Positions 23,371 to 33,536 of a DNA stretch of 64,000 bases are shown here, one piece after another; position 1 is the stretch's first letter; the number at the start of each line of letters is the position of its first letter. Source of the DNA: Phragmites australis (Eukaryota > Streptophyta > Magnoliopsida > Poales > Poaceae); assembly GCF_958298935.1 (NCBI RefSeq), contig NC_084929.1, positions 31,375,501 to 31,439,500 of the forward strand, given 5' to 3'. The notes beneath the pieces are model-generated. The model saw only the letters and a list, made by a program, of their open reading frames with translations, did no database searches and was not told where the DNA came from. The position numbers and the translations under genes were made by a program.

Positions 23371-25087
23371 ATCTTTTGTAGTTGTCTCTTTCTTTTGTTG
23401 TCTTGATGAATGTAAATATAGGAGTGATCCCTTAGAAACGCTTTGTATATGCCTTGTGAATGTAGTGGCAGCTTTTCTTTGGGTTCGCAACTCCAGTTTC
23501 TTGAGTGCTTGATGTTCCTTCTGATGTTTTGCCTTGAAGTCCCGGGGAGTACTCAGTCGGACCGTTTCTGACCTTCCATCCCCGAGAACGAAGTTGTCCC
23601 GATTGCTGTTTGTTGGCGCAGTCAGCCCTCGAGCTCTCGCGAGTCCGCGTCGTCTAAGTGAAAAAACAAAGACACGAACTTCCTTGCTCGGGAGATAGAT
23701 CGATCCAGCACGGAACACGCCGTGCCTGGTGAACACTTTTTCACTTCGCGACCACTCAATTAGTAGACGGGAGACGCGTGCGGGCGGAAATGTGACCAAG
23801 AGTCCTCGTGGTCCGGTAGTGCCCGGGCTTAAGACGGACCGGACCGAGCACTGACAGCCCGCCCCCGAGGCCTGAGCTCCGAACTACTCGAGCAGCTCGA
23901 GCGATAGGATTACCCAGGGCACCCAAGGACTCGGTAGTGCTCGGGGTCCTTAAAAGCGGACCGAACACCACGACCACCACGAAGGGCTTCGGTCAGACAT
24001 TACCGTACGCGCGGTACTCCTTTCTACAAACCGCTCTGTCGTTCCAGGAAAAAGTAGACACGCAGTAGGGTTTTGTGCGCGAGGAGATCATCTCACCAAA
24101 CAGATTAAAGTGCGAGAGCTCCCGAGGATGACTCGGGAACATAAATTTATTGAAAGCAGACTTGTCTGAATATAACCACTCACCGGACAGCTGTCGGCCT
24201 TCCGGCCAACCGATCCAGGAGGGGTGTGCTTCTGAGCGGGACTTGGTTCTTTCAGCGGAGCGCCCGAGCGCCCAGAGGCACACGAGGCTCCTGGGGTCGG
24301 GTGATCTCGACCACTCATGCCTAAGTGGTAGGACCACCCGAGGACCCTTGGGGCCGACACGAGACCGGGGCATCGAAGCCCTCGCGGTCGAGCTGCTCTT
24401 GATTGTCGGCCTGTGACTTAAGAGAGAATATAGAATTTCTTTGCCTGGTGCGCTCTGTTAGTGCAGTACTTGTTATAGACTGCTCTTGTTTTCGACTCGA
24501 GACCTCTTGAATACCCAAACCAACGGACAAGAGCGGACAGAGGCATAACCCAGAGGTCCTATGGTTCGGTGGCGCCCGGGTATGATAGACCAGACCGAGC
24601 ACCGACAGCCCGCTTCGGGGGCCTGAGCTCCGGACTACTCGAGCGATAGGATTACCCAGAGCGCCCCGGAACTCGGTAGTGCCCGGGAGCCTGTCATGAC
24701 ACCGAACACCACAGCCTACCATGCCGGACATAAGTCAGCGGCAATTGCCTGCATGCATACCGATTGGGATTCTTTTATCAACGGGGAAAATGAGAGAGCG
24801 AACTTTTTCTCGCACAACCGAGCACCTCACCAGACAGATTAAACATACGGAATCCAGAAAAATAATTTGACATAGCGATTGCCTACTGAAATGTTGAACT
24901 GACCTAGGCTCTCGTCAGACCTATCCATCCAGAGTAAGTCGCTTTGGTTACGCAGTTCAAGACAAGAAGAGATGTGCAATGTTTACAAGGTTGGGCGACG
25001 GTGACTTACCCAAGGGGTGGAGCCCTCAGTCTGCTTGGGCGGGGGGAAGCCCCCGGCCTGGCTGACCTGAGCTGCGAGCACGACCAT
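23371..25087. other. Spacer between the antisense gene and pol, with long direct repeats
   Basis: It is non-coding on both strands as far as can be judged. It probably holds the 3' end of the antisense transcript (AATGTAAATATA near 23409) and the untranslated region after pol. Two diverged direct copies of a block of about 160-300 bp lie near 23810-24125 and 24540-24850. Confidence 0.6.
23810..24850. repeat. Diverged long direct repeat in the Gypsy spacer
   Basis: Both copies contain GCCTGAGCTCCG followed by ACTACTCGAG, GAGCGATAGGATTACCCAG, ACTCGGTAGTGC and CCGAACACCAC, in the same order, at about 23870-23970 and 24625-24715. Further on, CTCACCARACAGATTAAA occurs near 24090 and 24828. The spacing is about 740 bp. 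Confidence 0.8.
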
Positions 25088-26290
25088 CTACGGGTAGAAC
25101 CTTCGGAGATGCTCGATGTTCCACGGGTTCGGGAGTGGCTGCCCTTCATCTGTCGCCAACCTGAAAGAACCTGCTCGCAGGACCGCGATCACGGTGAAGG
25201 GACCTTCCCACATAGGGGACAACTTATTCATTCCTTCGCGTGACTGGACGCGTCGGAGAACTAGGTCCCCCACCTCGAGAGATCGGGCCCGGACATGGCG
25301 CAGATGATAACGCCGCAGACTCTACTGGTACCGAGCCGCCCGGACGGCGGCCCGCCGCCGGCGCTCTTCCAGGTAGTCCACGTCGTCGCGCCTTTGCTGC
25401 TCCTGCTCACCCTCAGAATACGCATGCACCCGAGGGGAGCCCAGAGTGAGCTCGGAGGGGAGGACCGCCTCGGCGCCGTAGACGAGGAAGAATGGAGTCT
25501 CCTCGGTGGCGCGGCTTGGCGTAGTCCGATTATCCCATAGCACGGCTGGCAGCTCGTCCACCCATCCCTTCCCGTGCTTGGCGAGCACGTTATAGGTCCG
25601 GGTTTTGAGGCCCTTCAGTATCTCCGCGTTGGCGCGCTCGACCTGCCCGTTACTCCGAGGATGAGCGACAGAGGCGAAGCAGAGCTTGATGCCGAGGTCT
25701 TCGCAGTAGTCCCCGAACAGGGCACTCGTGAACTGAGTGCCGTTGTCGGTGATGATCCGGTTCGAGACGCCAAAGCGACTGGTGATGCCGCGGATAAACT
25801 GGAGCGCCGTGTTCTTGGTCACCTTGATGACTGGAACCGCCTCCGGCCACTTGGTGAATTTGTCGATGGTGACATATAGGTATGCATAGCCCCCGATTGC
25901 TCGGGGGAATGGACCCAGAATGTCCAAACCCCAGACCGCGAAAGGCCATGACAGGGGAATGGTATGAAGAGCCTGAGCTGGCTGGTGAATCTGCTTTGCA
26001 TGGAACTGGCACGCCCTGCAGCGCCGAACCAGCTCGGAAGCATCCTGTAGAGCTGTAGGCCAGTAGAAACCTTACCGGAAGGCCTTCTCAACCAGCGTGC
26101 GGAACGATGAATGGCCACCGCACTAGCCCTCGTGGACCTCAGCGAGAAGATCGCCGCCTTCTGTCCGGGAGATGCATTTCAGGAGGATACCTCCTGCGCT
26201 ACGCCGGTAGAGATCCCTATCTACTATGGCATAGCGTCTGGACTGCCGAGCAACTCTTTCGGCAGACGTCTCATCCCCAGGTAGGAACTT
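25088..26290 (-). pseudogene. Gypsy integrase
   Basis: The catalytic core at 25927-25322 shows the DDE triad: D in TIDKFTKWPEA, D in IITDNGTQF, E in GQVERANAEIL. A C-terminal domain follows (25273-25088) with GDLVLRR and WEGPFTV, ending NPWNIEHLRRFYP; no chromodomain is present. A TAG at 25322-25324 separates core and C-terminus in the same frame, so one substitution has cut it. The N-terminal zinc-binding part lies upstream to about 26290 in a different frame, showing a frameshift near 26000-26100. It would insert the element's DNA copy, but this copy is inactive. Confidence 0.9.
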
Positions 26291-26305
26291 TTCTTTCAAG
26301 TACCC

Positions 26306-28458
26306 TCAGATGTCAGACATCCACGAGGCATCTTGAGAACATTCGGCGAGCGCAGCGCACTCGCCGGACGGCGGCGCCCTGACGGGGCTTCCCACTGAGG
26401 GCACCGCCGGGGTCCCCTGAATTGAGTTCGAGGTTTCCCCTTCATCCTGTTCGGCAGGCAGGACGGAATGCCGTGCGAGTCTTTCTTCAAAGACTCCGGC
26501 AGGGACGCGCGCACGGGAGGAGGCCAGGCGGGAGAGCTCGTCGGCCAGAGTATTGCCGCGGCGAGGGATGTGCCGTAACTCCAGGCCATCGAAGCACCTC
26601 TCCAGCTTCCTGACCGTAGCCACGTACACCGCCATTTGAGGATCCGTGCACTGGTACTCCTTGGATACCTGGTTGACGACCAGTTGGAAGTCCTCTTTGA
26701 CCAGGAGGCGACGAATCCTGAGCCCCACTGCAGCCCGGAGGCCGGCGATGAGACCTTCATATTCCGCCATGTTGTTGGATGCGCGGAACTGCAACTGTAC
26801 GACGTACCGGAGCTCTTCACCTGTTGGGGGGTGAGAACCACTCCGGCCCCTGCGCCTTTCAGCGAGAGGGAGCCGTCGAAGTGCATGACCCAGTACCCGG
26901 GCACGACGTGCCCGGGATAGGCAGAGATCTCTTCTGGGACGATGTAGGGGACGGGCGTCCACTCTGCCATAAAGTCGGAAAGCGCCTGGCTTTTGATCGC
27001 CTGGCGACTGACGAAGTGCAGGTCGAATTCCGCCAGCTCCACTGCCCACTTGACAACGCGCCCGGTGCCTTCCCGGTTTCGGAGAATGGGTCCCAATGGA
27101 TACGTGGTAACCATGGAGACCTTGTGCGCCTGGAAGTAGTGGCGCAGCTTCCGGGAAGCGACGAGCACGGCATAGAGCAGCTTCTGAGCCTGGGGATATC
27201 TTGTCTTGGCTTCCCAGAGGACTTCACTGACGAAGTACACCGGCCGCTGTACCCGGCGGGCCCGGACGGCGGCTCCACCCGGGGGGCTGCTGCAGCCCCC
27301 AGGCTCGGCGGCATGGTCGGGGCTGGCCGGGCACTCGGGCTCGACTCCCTGGCTGGGAGGAGCAGTGTGCTCGGGCTCGACCCCTTGCCCAGGGGGAGCC
27401 GCGAGGACAGGTGAGTGCTCGGGGGCCTCTGGGAGCTGGGACCCAGCACCTGGCCCTGAACACTCATCGCGCTCTACCACCAGCATCATGCTCACGGCCT
27501 GGGGAGTGGCCAAAACGTAGATCAGTAGGGGCTCACCTTCGGAGGGAGACACCAGCACGGGTGGCGAAGTGAGGTACTTCTTCAGATCGCGGAAGGCCTG
27601 CTCGGCCTCCGGCGTCCAGTCGAAATGACCGGACTTCTTCAGAAGCTTCAAGAGGGGGAGCCCGCGCTCCCCAAGCTTGGAGATAAAGCGCCCGAGGGTT
27701 GCCATGCAGCCGGCGAGACGCTGGACCTCCTTGAGTCGAGCCGGGGGTCGCATCTGCTCAATGGCCCGGATCTTGTCTGGGTTGACCTCGATTCCTCGGC
27801 CAGAAACTAAGAAACCAAGGAGCTTGCCCGCCGGTACCCCGAAGACACACTTCTCCGGGTTGAGCTTGAGGCGGGTAGTGCGGAGACTGTTGAAAGTCTC
27901 GGCAAGGTCCTCGAGCAGGGTGGCGCGGTCTCGGGTTTTGACCACAAGATCGTCGATGTAAGCTTCGACGTTGCGACCAACCTGCGAGTCAAGGGTAATA
28001 CGAATAGCGCGCTGGAAGGAGGATCCAGTGTTGCACAGGCCAAAAGGCATTGACATGTAGCAATAAGTCCCTGCCGGAGTGGTAAAAGCAGTTTTTTCCT
28101 CGTCCCCTACGGCCATGCGAATCTGGTGATACCTAGAGTTTGCATCTAAAAAGTATAAAAAATCGCATCCCGCAGTTGCATCTACAATTTGATCAATACG
28201 AGGTAAGGGGAAGGTATCTTTAGGGCAAGCCTTATTCAGGTCGGTGTAGTCCACGCACATGCGGAGCTTGCCGTTGGCCTTCGGGACGATGACTGGGTTT
28301 GCCAGCCAGTCGGGGTGGAGGACTTCTCGGATAAATCCGACGTCGAGGAGCTTGCTGACCTGCTCGCGGATAAACTCCTGGCGCTCAGGCGCCTGCCGCC
28401 GGACCTTCTGCTTCACCGGGCGGGCGTCCGGACGCACCGCCAAGTGATGCTCGATCAC
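26306..28458 (-). pseudogene. Gypsy reverse transcriptase and two RNase H domains
   Basis: The RT palm shows [33 protein letters not shown] and the catalytic YIDD in the thumb-side half. A first, degenerate RNase H follows ([19 protein letters not shown]) with a Pro/Gly/Glu-rich insertion before it. A second RNase H-like domain starts [16 protein letters not shown] and continues with [13 protein letters not shown] and [16 protein letters not shown]. This double arrangement is known from the Tat lineage. The second domain is split by a one-base loss in a C run at 26825-26831; its last part continues in the next frame to 26306. A frameshift at about 28460 breaks the link to the protease. Confidence 0.92.
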
Positions 28459-28461
28459 TCC

Positions 28462-29593
28462 CTAGGGATCCCGGGCATGTCGGACGGTTGCCAGGCAAAC
28501 ACGTCTGCGTTAGCCCGAAGGAAGGTGACGAGCGTGCTTTCCTATTTGCTGCCCAGGTCACCGCCGATCCGGACGACCTGGGTAGCGCCTTCGCCCACCA
28601 CGACCTCCTTCGTTGGAACAGAGGCATCGGCGGCGAGTCGGGGTTTGGATGAAGAGGGTCCCGGGCCCCCTGTAGAGCCATCGACCTCAGCTTGCGCTGA
28701 GACCAGAGCCGTATATGACTGCTCAGCGCAGGAGATGGCGCCGCCGGAGTCGGCGATCACGGAGATGGGGCCCGTGGGGCCCGGCATCTTAACCGTGAGG
28801 TATGCATAGTGCACGGCCATCATGAACTTGGCGAGCGCCGGACGCTCGAGGATGGCGTTGTAGGGGAGAGGGAGCTCCGCGACGTCGAAGAGGACGCACT
28901 CCGTGCGGAAGTTGTCCCGGCTCCCGAACGTCACGGCAACTCGACCTGCCCGAGGGGCAGGGAGTGCCCGGGGGTCACTCCGCAGAAGGGGAGCGACGGC
29001 TTTAGGAGCCTGGAGGACACCTGCAGCTTCTCAAAAGCCACCTTGGAGAGGAGGTTGAGGCCGGCACCACCATCGATCAGCACTCTGCCGACCTTAACAT
29101 TGCAGACAGTGGGGGACACCACCAGGGGTAGTCGTCCCACGGCTGCAGTACTTGTGGGGTAATCAGCCATGCTGAACGTAATCGGAGCGTCCGACCACCT
29201 CAGGGGCCTAGCGGCCTCCTCGCTCGGGGTTGCCGAGCACACCTCGCGTCGCATGACCTTGATGCCACGGCGCGAGGAAGGTGTGTACGCGCCTCCGTCG
29301 ATGAAGGCGACGGCGTGCTCGGGCTCCTGGAAACCGAGCTCGGCGTTGTCGGGGGCGACCTCAGCATCGCCTCCTCCGCGGGACTCGTCGCGCTCCCTCT
29401 GGCGCTGCTCCACGAGTCCTTTGACCGTACGATACTCCGTGAGGTCGTGCCATCTGGTCTGGTGTATGGGACACCATTTGCCTGGCTCAGGCCCCGCGGG
29501 AGCGGGGCCCCTCGCTGGAGCAGGAGCCCGGCCGGGGGCCAGGGCTCTTGCGGGAGCCGGGGCCCTAGCTGGTGCCGGGGCCCTCGTGGGCAC
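28462..29593 (-). pseudogene. Gypsy zinc-knuckle and protease region
   Basis: Downstream of gag the frame 29593-28931 has a WCPIHQTRWHDLTE motif, a C/H zinc-knuckle variant whose last ligand appears changed, and then VGRVLIDGGAGLNLLSKVAF, the aspartic protease active site in the DGG form seen in grass Gypsy elements. The continuation NFRTECVLFDVAELPLPYNA lies in another frame from 28934, so there is a frameshift at about 28931. A TAG at about 28542 interrupts the linker to RT, which goes on as ESTLVTFLRANADVFAW. Confidence 0.85.
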
Positions 29594-29699
29594 GGGGGCC
29601 CGAGGAGGAGCCCTAGCAGGGGCCCTTGCGGGACGTCGGTCGACGCCCGGTCGGTGCTCTTGCCGGCGGTCGGGCTCTTGCGGCGCCCTATGGGCGGGG

Positions 29700-30984
29700 C
29701 CCTAGGTCGGCTCGACGGGAGCGGCCTCGCGCTTCCTTCTCTTCTTCTTTTCCCACTTGTCGGAGCGGAAAGAACTTGGCTGGTCGGTGGCGGGGTGAGG
29801 AGCAGCCACGCCCTGGCCTCCGCAGCCTTGGCGCACTTATCGGCCAGTGCGAAGAGCTCCGCAGTGGTCTCGATCTCGTGCGTACCTAGCTTTTCGAGCA
29901 TCCGCTCGTCGCGGACGCCCTGCCAGAAAGCAACAATAACAGCATGGGGGGCCACTCGCGGAATAGTATTGCGAACCTGGCTGAAACGCTGTATAAAGCG
30001 CCGCAGCGTCTCCCCTTCCTGTTGTTGGACGGCGTGGAGGTCGCACTCCAAGCCGGGGCGCGTAAATGTGCCCTGAAAGTTGGCCACAAACTTTTCGCTG
30101 CCTCCGGCCGCTTGGACGGCCGTTGTGTAGATCTGGAGGAACTCGACGGGGTCGATGGACCCGTCGTACTTCTCCGGCAGCTCGGGGCGGAACTTGGAAG
30201 GCCACCTGACCCGGCGGAGCTCGGCGGTGAAGGCACGGCAGCCGGTGCCGTACCCCGCAGTGCGAGCGGGGGTCCTTGGTGGCGAGTGGCGGCAAGCCGG
30301 GGATTCCCGGTGGCCTTGGGCCGAGAGAGAGGAAGCCTGGTCCTCTGCCCCGACCTCCTGCCGGGTCTCCCGCTGGCGCTCGAGAGTAACTCGGGCGTCC
30401 TCGTGGCCCCTCCGCTCGTCAAGACGCAAACGGAGGTCCCGGGCTTCGGACACGGCCAGGGGGACGGCACTCCGCCTGGAGACCACTCGGCCCGTGCGGA
30501 TGTTGCCCGTTGAGGAGCCGGCTCTGGTGGTGCCACGCTGAGAGGTGGTGCGAGGACTCCCGGCCTGCACCTGGCGGCGAGCAGTGCCAACCAATGCGAC
30601 GACATCTTGGATCCACCGGCCTTCCGGAGTATTCGGCGTGGCCTGAACGGGCGGGTGCCTGAGGAGAGCATGCGCCGCAAGCAGCGCGCTCCCCGGGCTG
30701 GCCTCGCTGAACGCGAGCCTGCGCCGAAGTGGCACCCGACGAGGTCCAGAGGCGGACCTAGCGGCCGGGGACCCGACCTCCTGCTGGGGGTCAGAAAGTG
30801 CATCAGCAGCGGCGGCGGCGGCCCTGCTGGGCCCAGCGCCTTGATCCCCTTGGGCGGGAAAAACCGCGCACGTGGATAGCGGCTGCTGCTGGAACGCAGC
30901 AGCGACTGGGCTCTCCCGGGCGTCGGGCAGCACTCTGTCACTGGAAGTGGAGCCGGAACGCTGGAGACGGTGCCCACCAGCCAT
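29700..30984 (-). pseudogene. Gypsy gag
   Basis: The frame opens at MAGGHRLQRSG (30984), about 65 bp inside the 5' LTR, and has an Ala/Arg/Pro-rich N-terminus. The gag core starts WPSKFRPELPEKYDGSIDP and includes GETLRRFIQRFSQVRNTIP and TTAELFALADKCAKAAEA. Between the segments ending VQAAGGSEK and beginning FVANFQGTF the family usually has several dozen more residues with conserved Trp, so an internal in-frame deletion is likely near 30085. It forms the nucleocapsid when intact. Confidence 0.85.
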
Positions 30985-31029
30985 CTTTTCCTGTGGAAAA
31001 AAGTAAACGAACAAATCCAGGGATATTCC

Positions 31030-31047
31030 CCCTTACCTGGCGCGCCA
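31030..31047 (-). promoter_or_regulatory. Putative primer binding site
   Basis: Two bases inside the 5' LTR the minus strand reads TGGCGCGCCAGGTAAGGG. Starting with TGG, it fits a tRNA 3'-CCA end. The tRNA was not assigned. Confidence 0.55.
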
Positions 31048-31049
31048 GC

Positions 31050-32623
31050 TGTCGGAGAATGAACTCCTGTCGCAGGGATCCCGAGAGACCCCTTTTTAAA
31101 GATTCGGCCGGGGGGATGATCCTGAACGAGCTCGTCGGGGAAATAAATGGAAACGGAAATAAATGCAACGGCTGGTGGTGGGGGATGATCGACCTAGTGC
31201 AAAAAGGAGATAGATGCACCGGGGTTTAGACAGGTTCGGGCCGCACGGGGGCGTAACACCCTACTCCTGTGTGAGTGCTATATCTTTCCTTGAAGGGAAT
31301 TCTTCAAGGATGTATCTGGTTACAAGGGTGTGTTGCCTACAGAGAGCTTGAGGCTCCCGTGTTCTAGCTCTGCTCAAGCTTGTTTTCGATGTTCTTGTTC
31401 ACTGTCTTCCTTTTCTATCGTGTTCGTCGCGCTTCTTCTATGTCTCGTCTCGTATCTCTTGTGAGCTTTTTTGAACTTGGTCTTCATGTGTTCTCCATCC
31501 TTTCCTTTTATAGGCACGCGCCGACCTCGACTTATCCTGAAATGGGAAAGAGGGGGCGCGAGTGGCAAGGCGCCACGGAGAAAGGCGTCATCATTCCGTA
31601 TTGGCGAAGTGACAGGGGCGGTGGGAAAATGCGGCGCGCATCCGACCACCCGCCACTGTGGACGTCCTCCGGTGCCATTAAGAGGGCCCACTGGGCAGCC
31701 ATAGAGGTGCCCGGTGCGCCCACCCTGTCTTGTTCTTCTGTCAGGGCAGGGTGGCAGGCGGAGCGCTTCGATCCTGGCAACGTTATCCCGAGGCACCCGG
31801 ATGAAACGGGACGGGACCCGTGCATTTAATGGACCCACGCCCCCCTGCTAAAGCATGGCAGGGTCTGACACTAGGGCGTGGGCAACTGAGAATGTCAGGA
31901 TGTCAGGATGTCAGGCCGCGCGTGCCTATTAAATGCGGCATTGGACCTTTGACTGGCTGACACCCCGCCGATGGGACCCTTCGGGTCGTTGGGAGATCTT
32001 GCGCGAACCTTCGGGGAACCAAGTGCTCGGAGGCTGCCACGTGCAGCCCCGAGCACTCTCTCCCGAGCACTTCGGTAGGACCTTCGGGGAACCGAGTCCT
32101 CGGGGGCTGCCACGTGCAGCCCCGAGCACTCTCTCCCGAGCACTTCGGTAGGACCTTCGGGGAACCGAGTCCTCGGGGGCTGCCACGTGCAGCCCCGAGC
32201 ACTCTCTCCCGAGCACTTCGGTAGGACCTTCGGGGAACCGAGTCCTCGGGGGCTGCCACGTGCAGCCCCGAGCACTCTCTCCCGAGCACTTCGGTAGGAC
32301 CTTCGGGGAACCGAGTCCTCGGGGGCTGCCACGTGAAGCCCCGAGCACTCTCTCCCGAGCACTTGGCTGTTTGGATCATCGGGGGACTATGGTACTCGGG
32401 GGTGAGTGGGAACCCTTCTGAGCACTTTCTTCCCGGTACTTGGACTCTGCGGGTCATCGGGGAACTGGGGTGCTCGGGAACCAGAGGCTACGGCCCCGAG
32501 CACCTTCTCCCGGAACTTAGGTTCTTCTCATCCTGCAGGGGGGACCTCGCGGGATGGTGACACGTGGCGGACGGCCGGCCTGGTCTCGGGACTCAGGGAC
32601 CCCTGGTTTCCGATACACCGATA
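31050..32623 (-). repeat. 5' LTR of the Gypsy element (1574 bp)
   Basis: It begins TGTCGG and ends CCGATA on the plus strand; the terminal CA has mutated to TA. It is 219 bp longer than its partner, exactly three 73-bp units. The rest aligns without large gaps. Confidence 0.95.
32007..32371. repeat. 73-bp LTR tandem repeat, five copies
   Basis: Unit starts are at 32007, 32080, 32153, 32226 and 32299, each ACCTTCGGGGAACC, exactly 73 bp apart. The last four units are almost identical to each other, so the expansion is recent. Each carries GCTGCCACGTGCAGC, a palindrome with a CACGTG core. Confidence 0.95.
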
Positions 32624-33211
32624 GTGCCCATCTTCTTCAACACTGCTGCTGAGCTCCTCTGATGCCGCCGATGAATCTACTTCTCTGAGCTGTCTCTACC
32701 CAACCCGAGCAGCAAGAAGTAGGGTGGACGCCATCTCCACCAAGCCCGAGCTACAAGACGAATCGAATCGACCCTTTATCCGACAAGCAAGCAGGCTCGA
32801 TTTGCTCCGTCAATTGAGCACACCTTCTTTGTGAGAAGAGGATGGTATTGTTTGCATGGATGGATTGTTCATTCCCTTTTTGCAAAAATTTCTCCTTTCT
32901 TTGTCTAGATCCAAATGTTTTTCCTCGGTGCGCTAGATGGTATGGAAGGTGGTTGGAGGCCACGGATGGCATGCTCAGAAAGTGAGCTCGATGCTACACA
33001 TGGGTTCTCTGGTTTGGTTTGGACAACGACGAGCTTGGCTGGCGGCGATGGAAAATGGCAGCAACCTGCTCGCGGGCGTATCGAAAGAGCGTAGATGGAA
33101 AATGGCTCACAAGCCAAACGAGCTAGCTCGAGCTTTTAACGAGTTGAGCTGAGCTGACGTTTTTTTGCTTGTTTCGCTGACGAGATGAGCTAGCTCATTG
33201 GCCAACCTTAT

Positions 33212-33234
33212 TGTCGCCCATCCAACGGGCGACA
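33212..33234. repeat. Hairpin at the hAT insertion site, 8-bp perfect stem
   Basis: TGTCGCCC (33212-33219) pairs with GGGCGACA (33227-33234) around a 7-nt loop. The hAT target duplication TTGTCGCC falls in its left arm, so the hAT inserted into a hairpin. Confidence 0.8.
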
Positions 33235-33536
33235 TTAGCTTAGATGTGCAATATTTTAAAATAGTTGAGTATTTTTGCAAATATTAAAAAATAAAAATAT
33301 ATAAATAAATAAGTTCTTATTTATTCGACATGTTTTACTTCGCAATTTGAGCTGATCAATTGTCTGCGTCTGAATAGGCGGACCGGCTTGATATTAGGCA
33401 AGGCCTAGCAATTTAGAACATGTCAATAGAATGAACAAACAAATAACTTGGGCCTAGGAGTCTAGCCAGCCCAACTACCTTACTAGGTTTAACCCAATCA
33501 AACCATGTCCACACCGCATAAATGCTCAAGCCTACA

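Larger units (their letters stand above)
18294..32623 (-). mobile_element. Ty3/Gypsy retrotransposon, Tat lineage, 14.3 kb, degenerate
   Basis: A full-length element read on the minus strand: 5' LTR 32623-31050, gag, pol, a spacer, an accessory gene in antisense, then 3' LTR 19648-18294. The 5-bp target duplication GTGCC is exact (18289-18293 and 32624-32628). Pol order is protease, RT, RNase H, integrase, as in Gypsy elements; a second RNase H-like domain after the first points to the Tat lineage. LTRs differ by roughly 2% by eye, mostly transitions, which suggests insertion within about the last million years. Gag and pol carry several frameshifts and at least two in-frame stops, so this copy is not autonomous. 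It lies inside a hAT element. Confidence 0.95.
17816..33210. mobile_element. hAT-like element interrupted by the Gypsy element
   Basis: The left end starts TAGGGCTGAACG at 17816; the right end, in reverse complement, starts TAAGGTTGGCCA. An exact 8-bp direct repeat, TTGTCGCC, flanks it (17808-17815 and 33211-33218), the duplication size of hAT elements. Removing the Gypsy insertion leaves about 1.06 kb (17816-18293 plus 32629-33210). Subterminal regions at both ends are rich in GAGCTAGCTCAGCTCG-like motifs in inverted orientation. The interior near 18000-18290 and 32630-33000 is GC-rich with short open frames but no transposase, so the element is non-autonomous and may contain captured sequence of unknown source. 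Confidence 0.75.
17225..33320. mobile_element. Outer inverted-repeat element with hairpin array, split by nested insertions
   Basis: The AT-rich segment 17225-17330 and the reverse complement of 33215-33320 align over about 100 bp: both contain TTTTTAATATTT, then ATTTTAAAATATT, then ATCTAAGCTAAT, then a GGATGG motif. They are therefore the arms of a terminal inverted repeat. Between them only about 480 bp (17330-17815) belong to the element; the rest is a hAT element and a Gypsy element inserted inside. The interior holds several hairpin motifs of TGTCGCC-loop-GGCGACA type. A long-TIR Mutator-like MITE is possible, but the outermost bases and target duplication could not be fixed, and no transposase is present. 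Confidence 0.55.
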
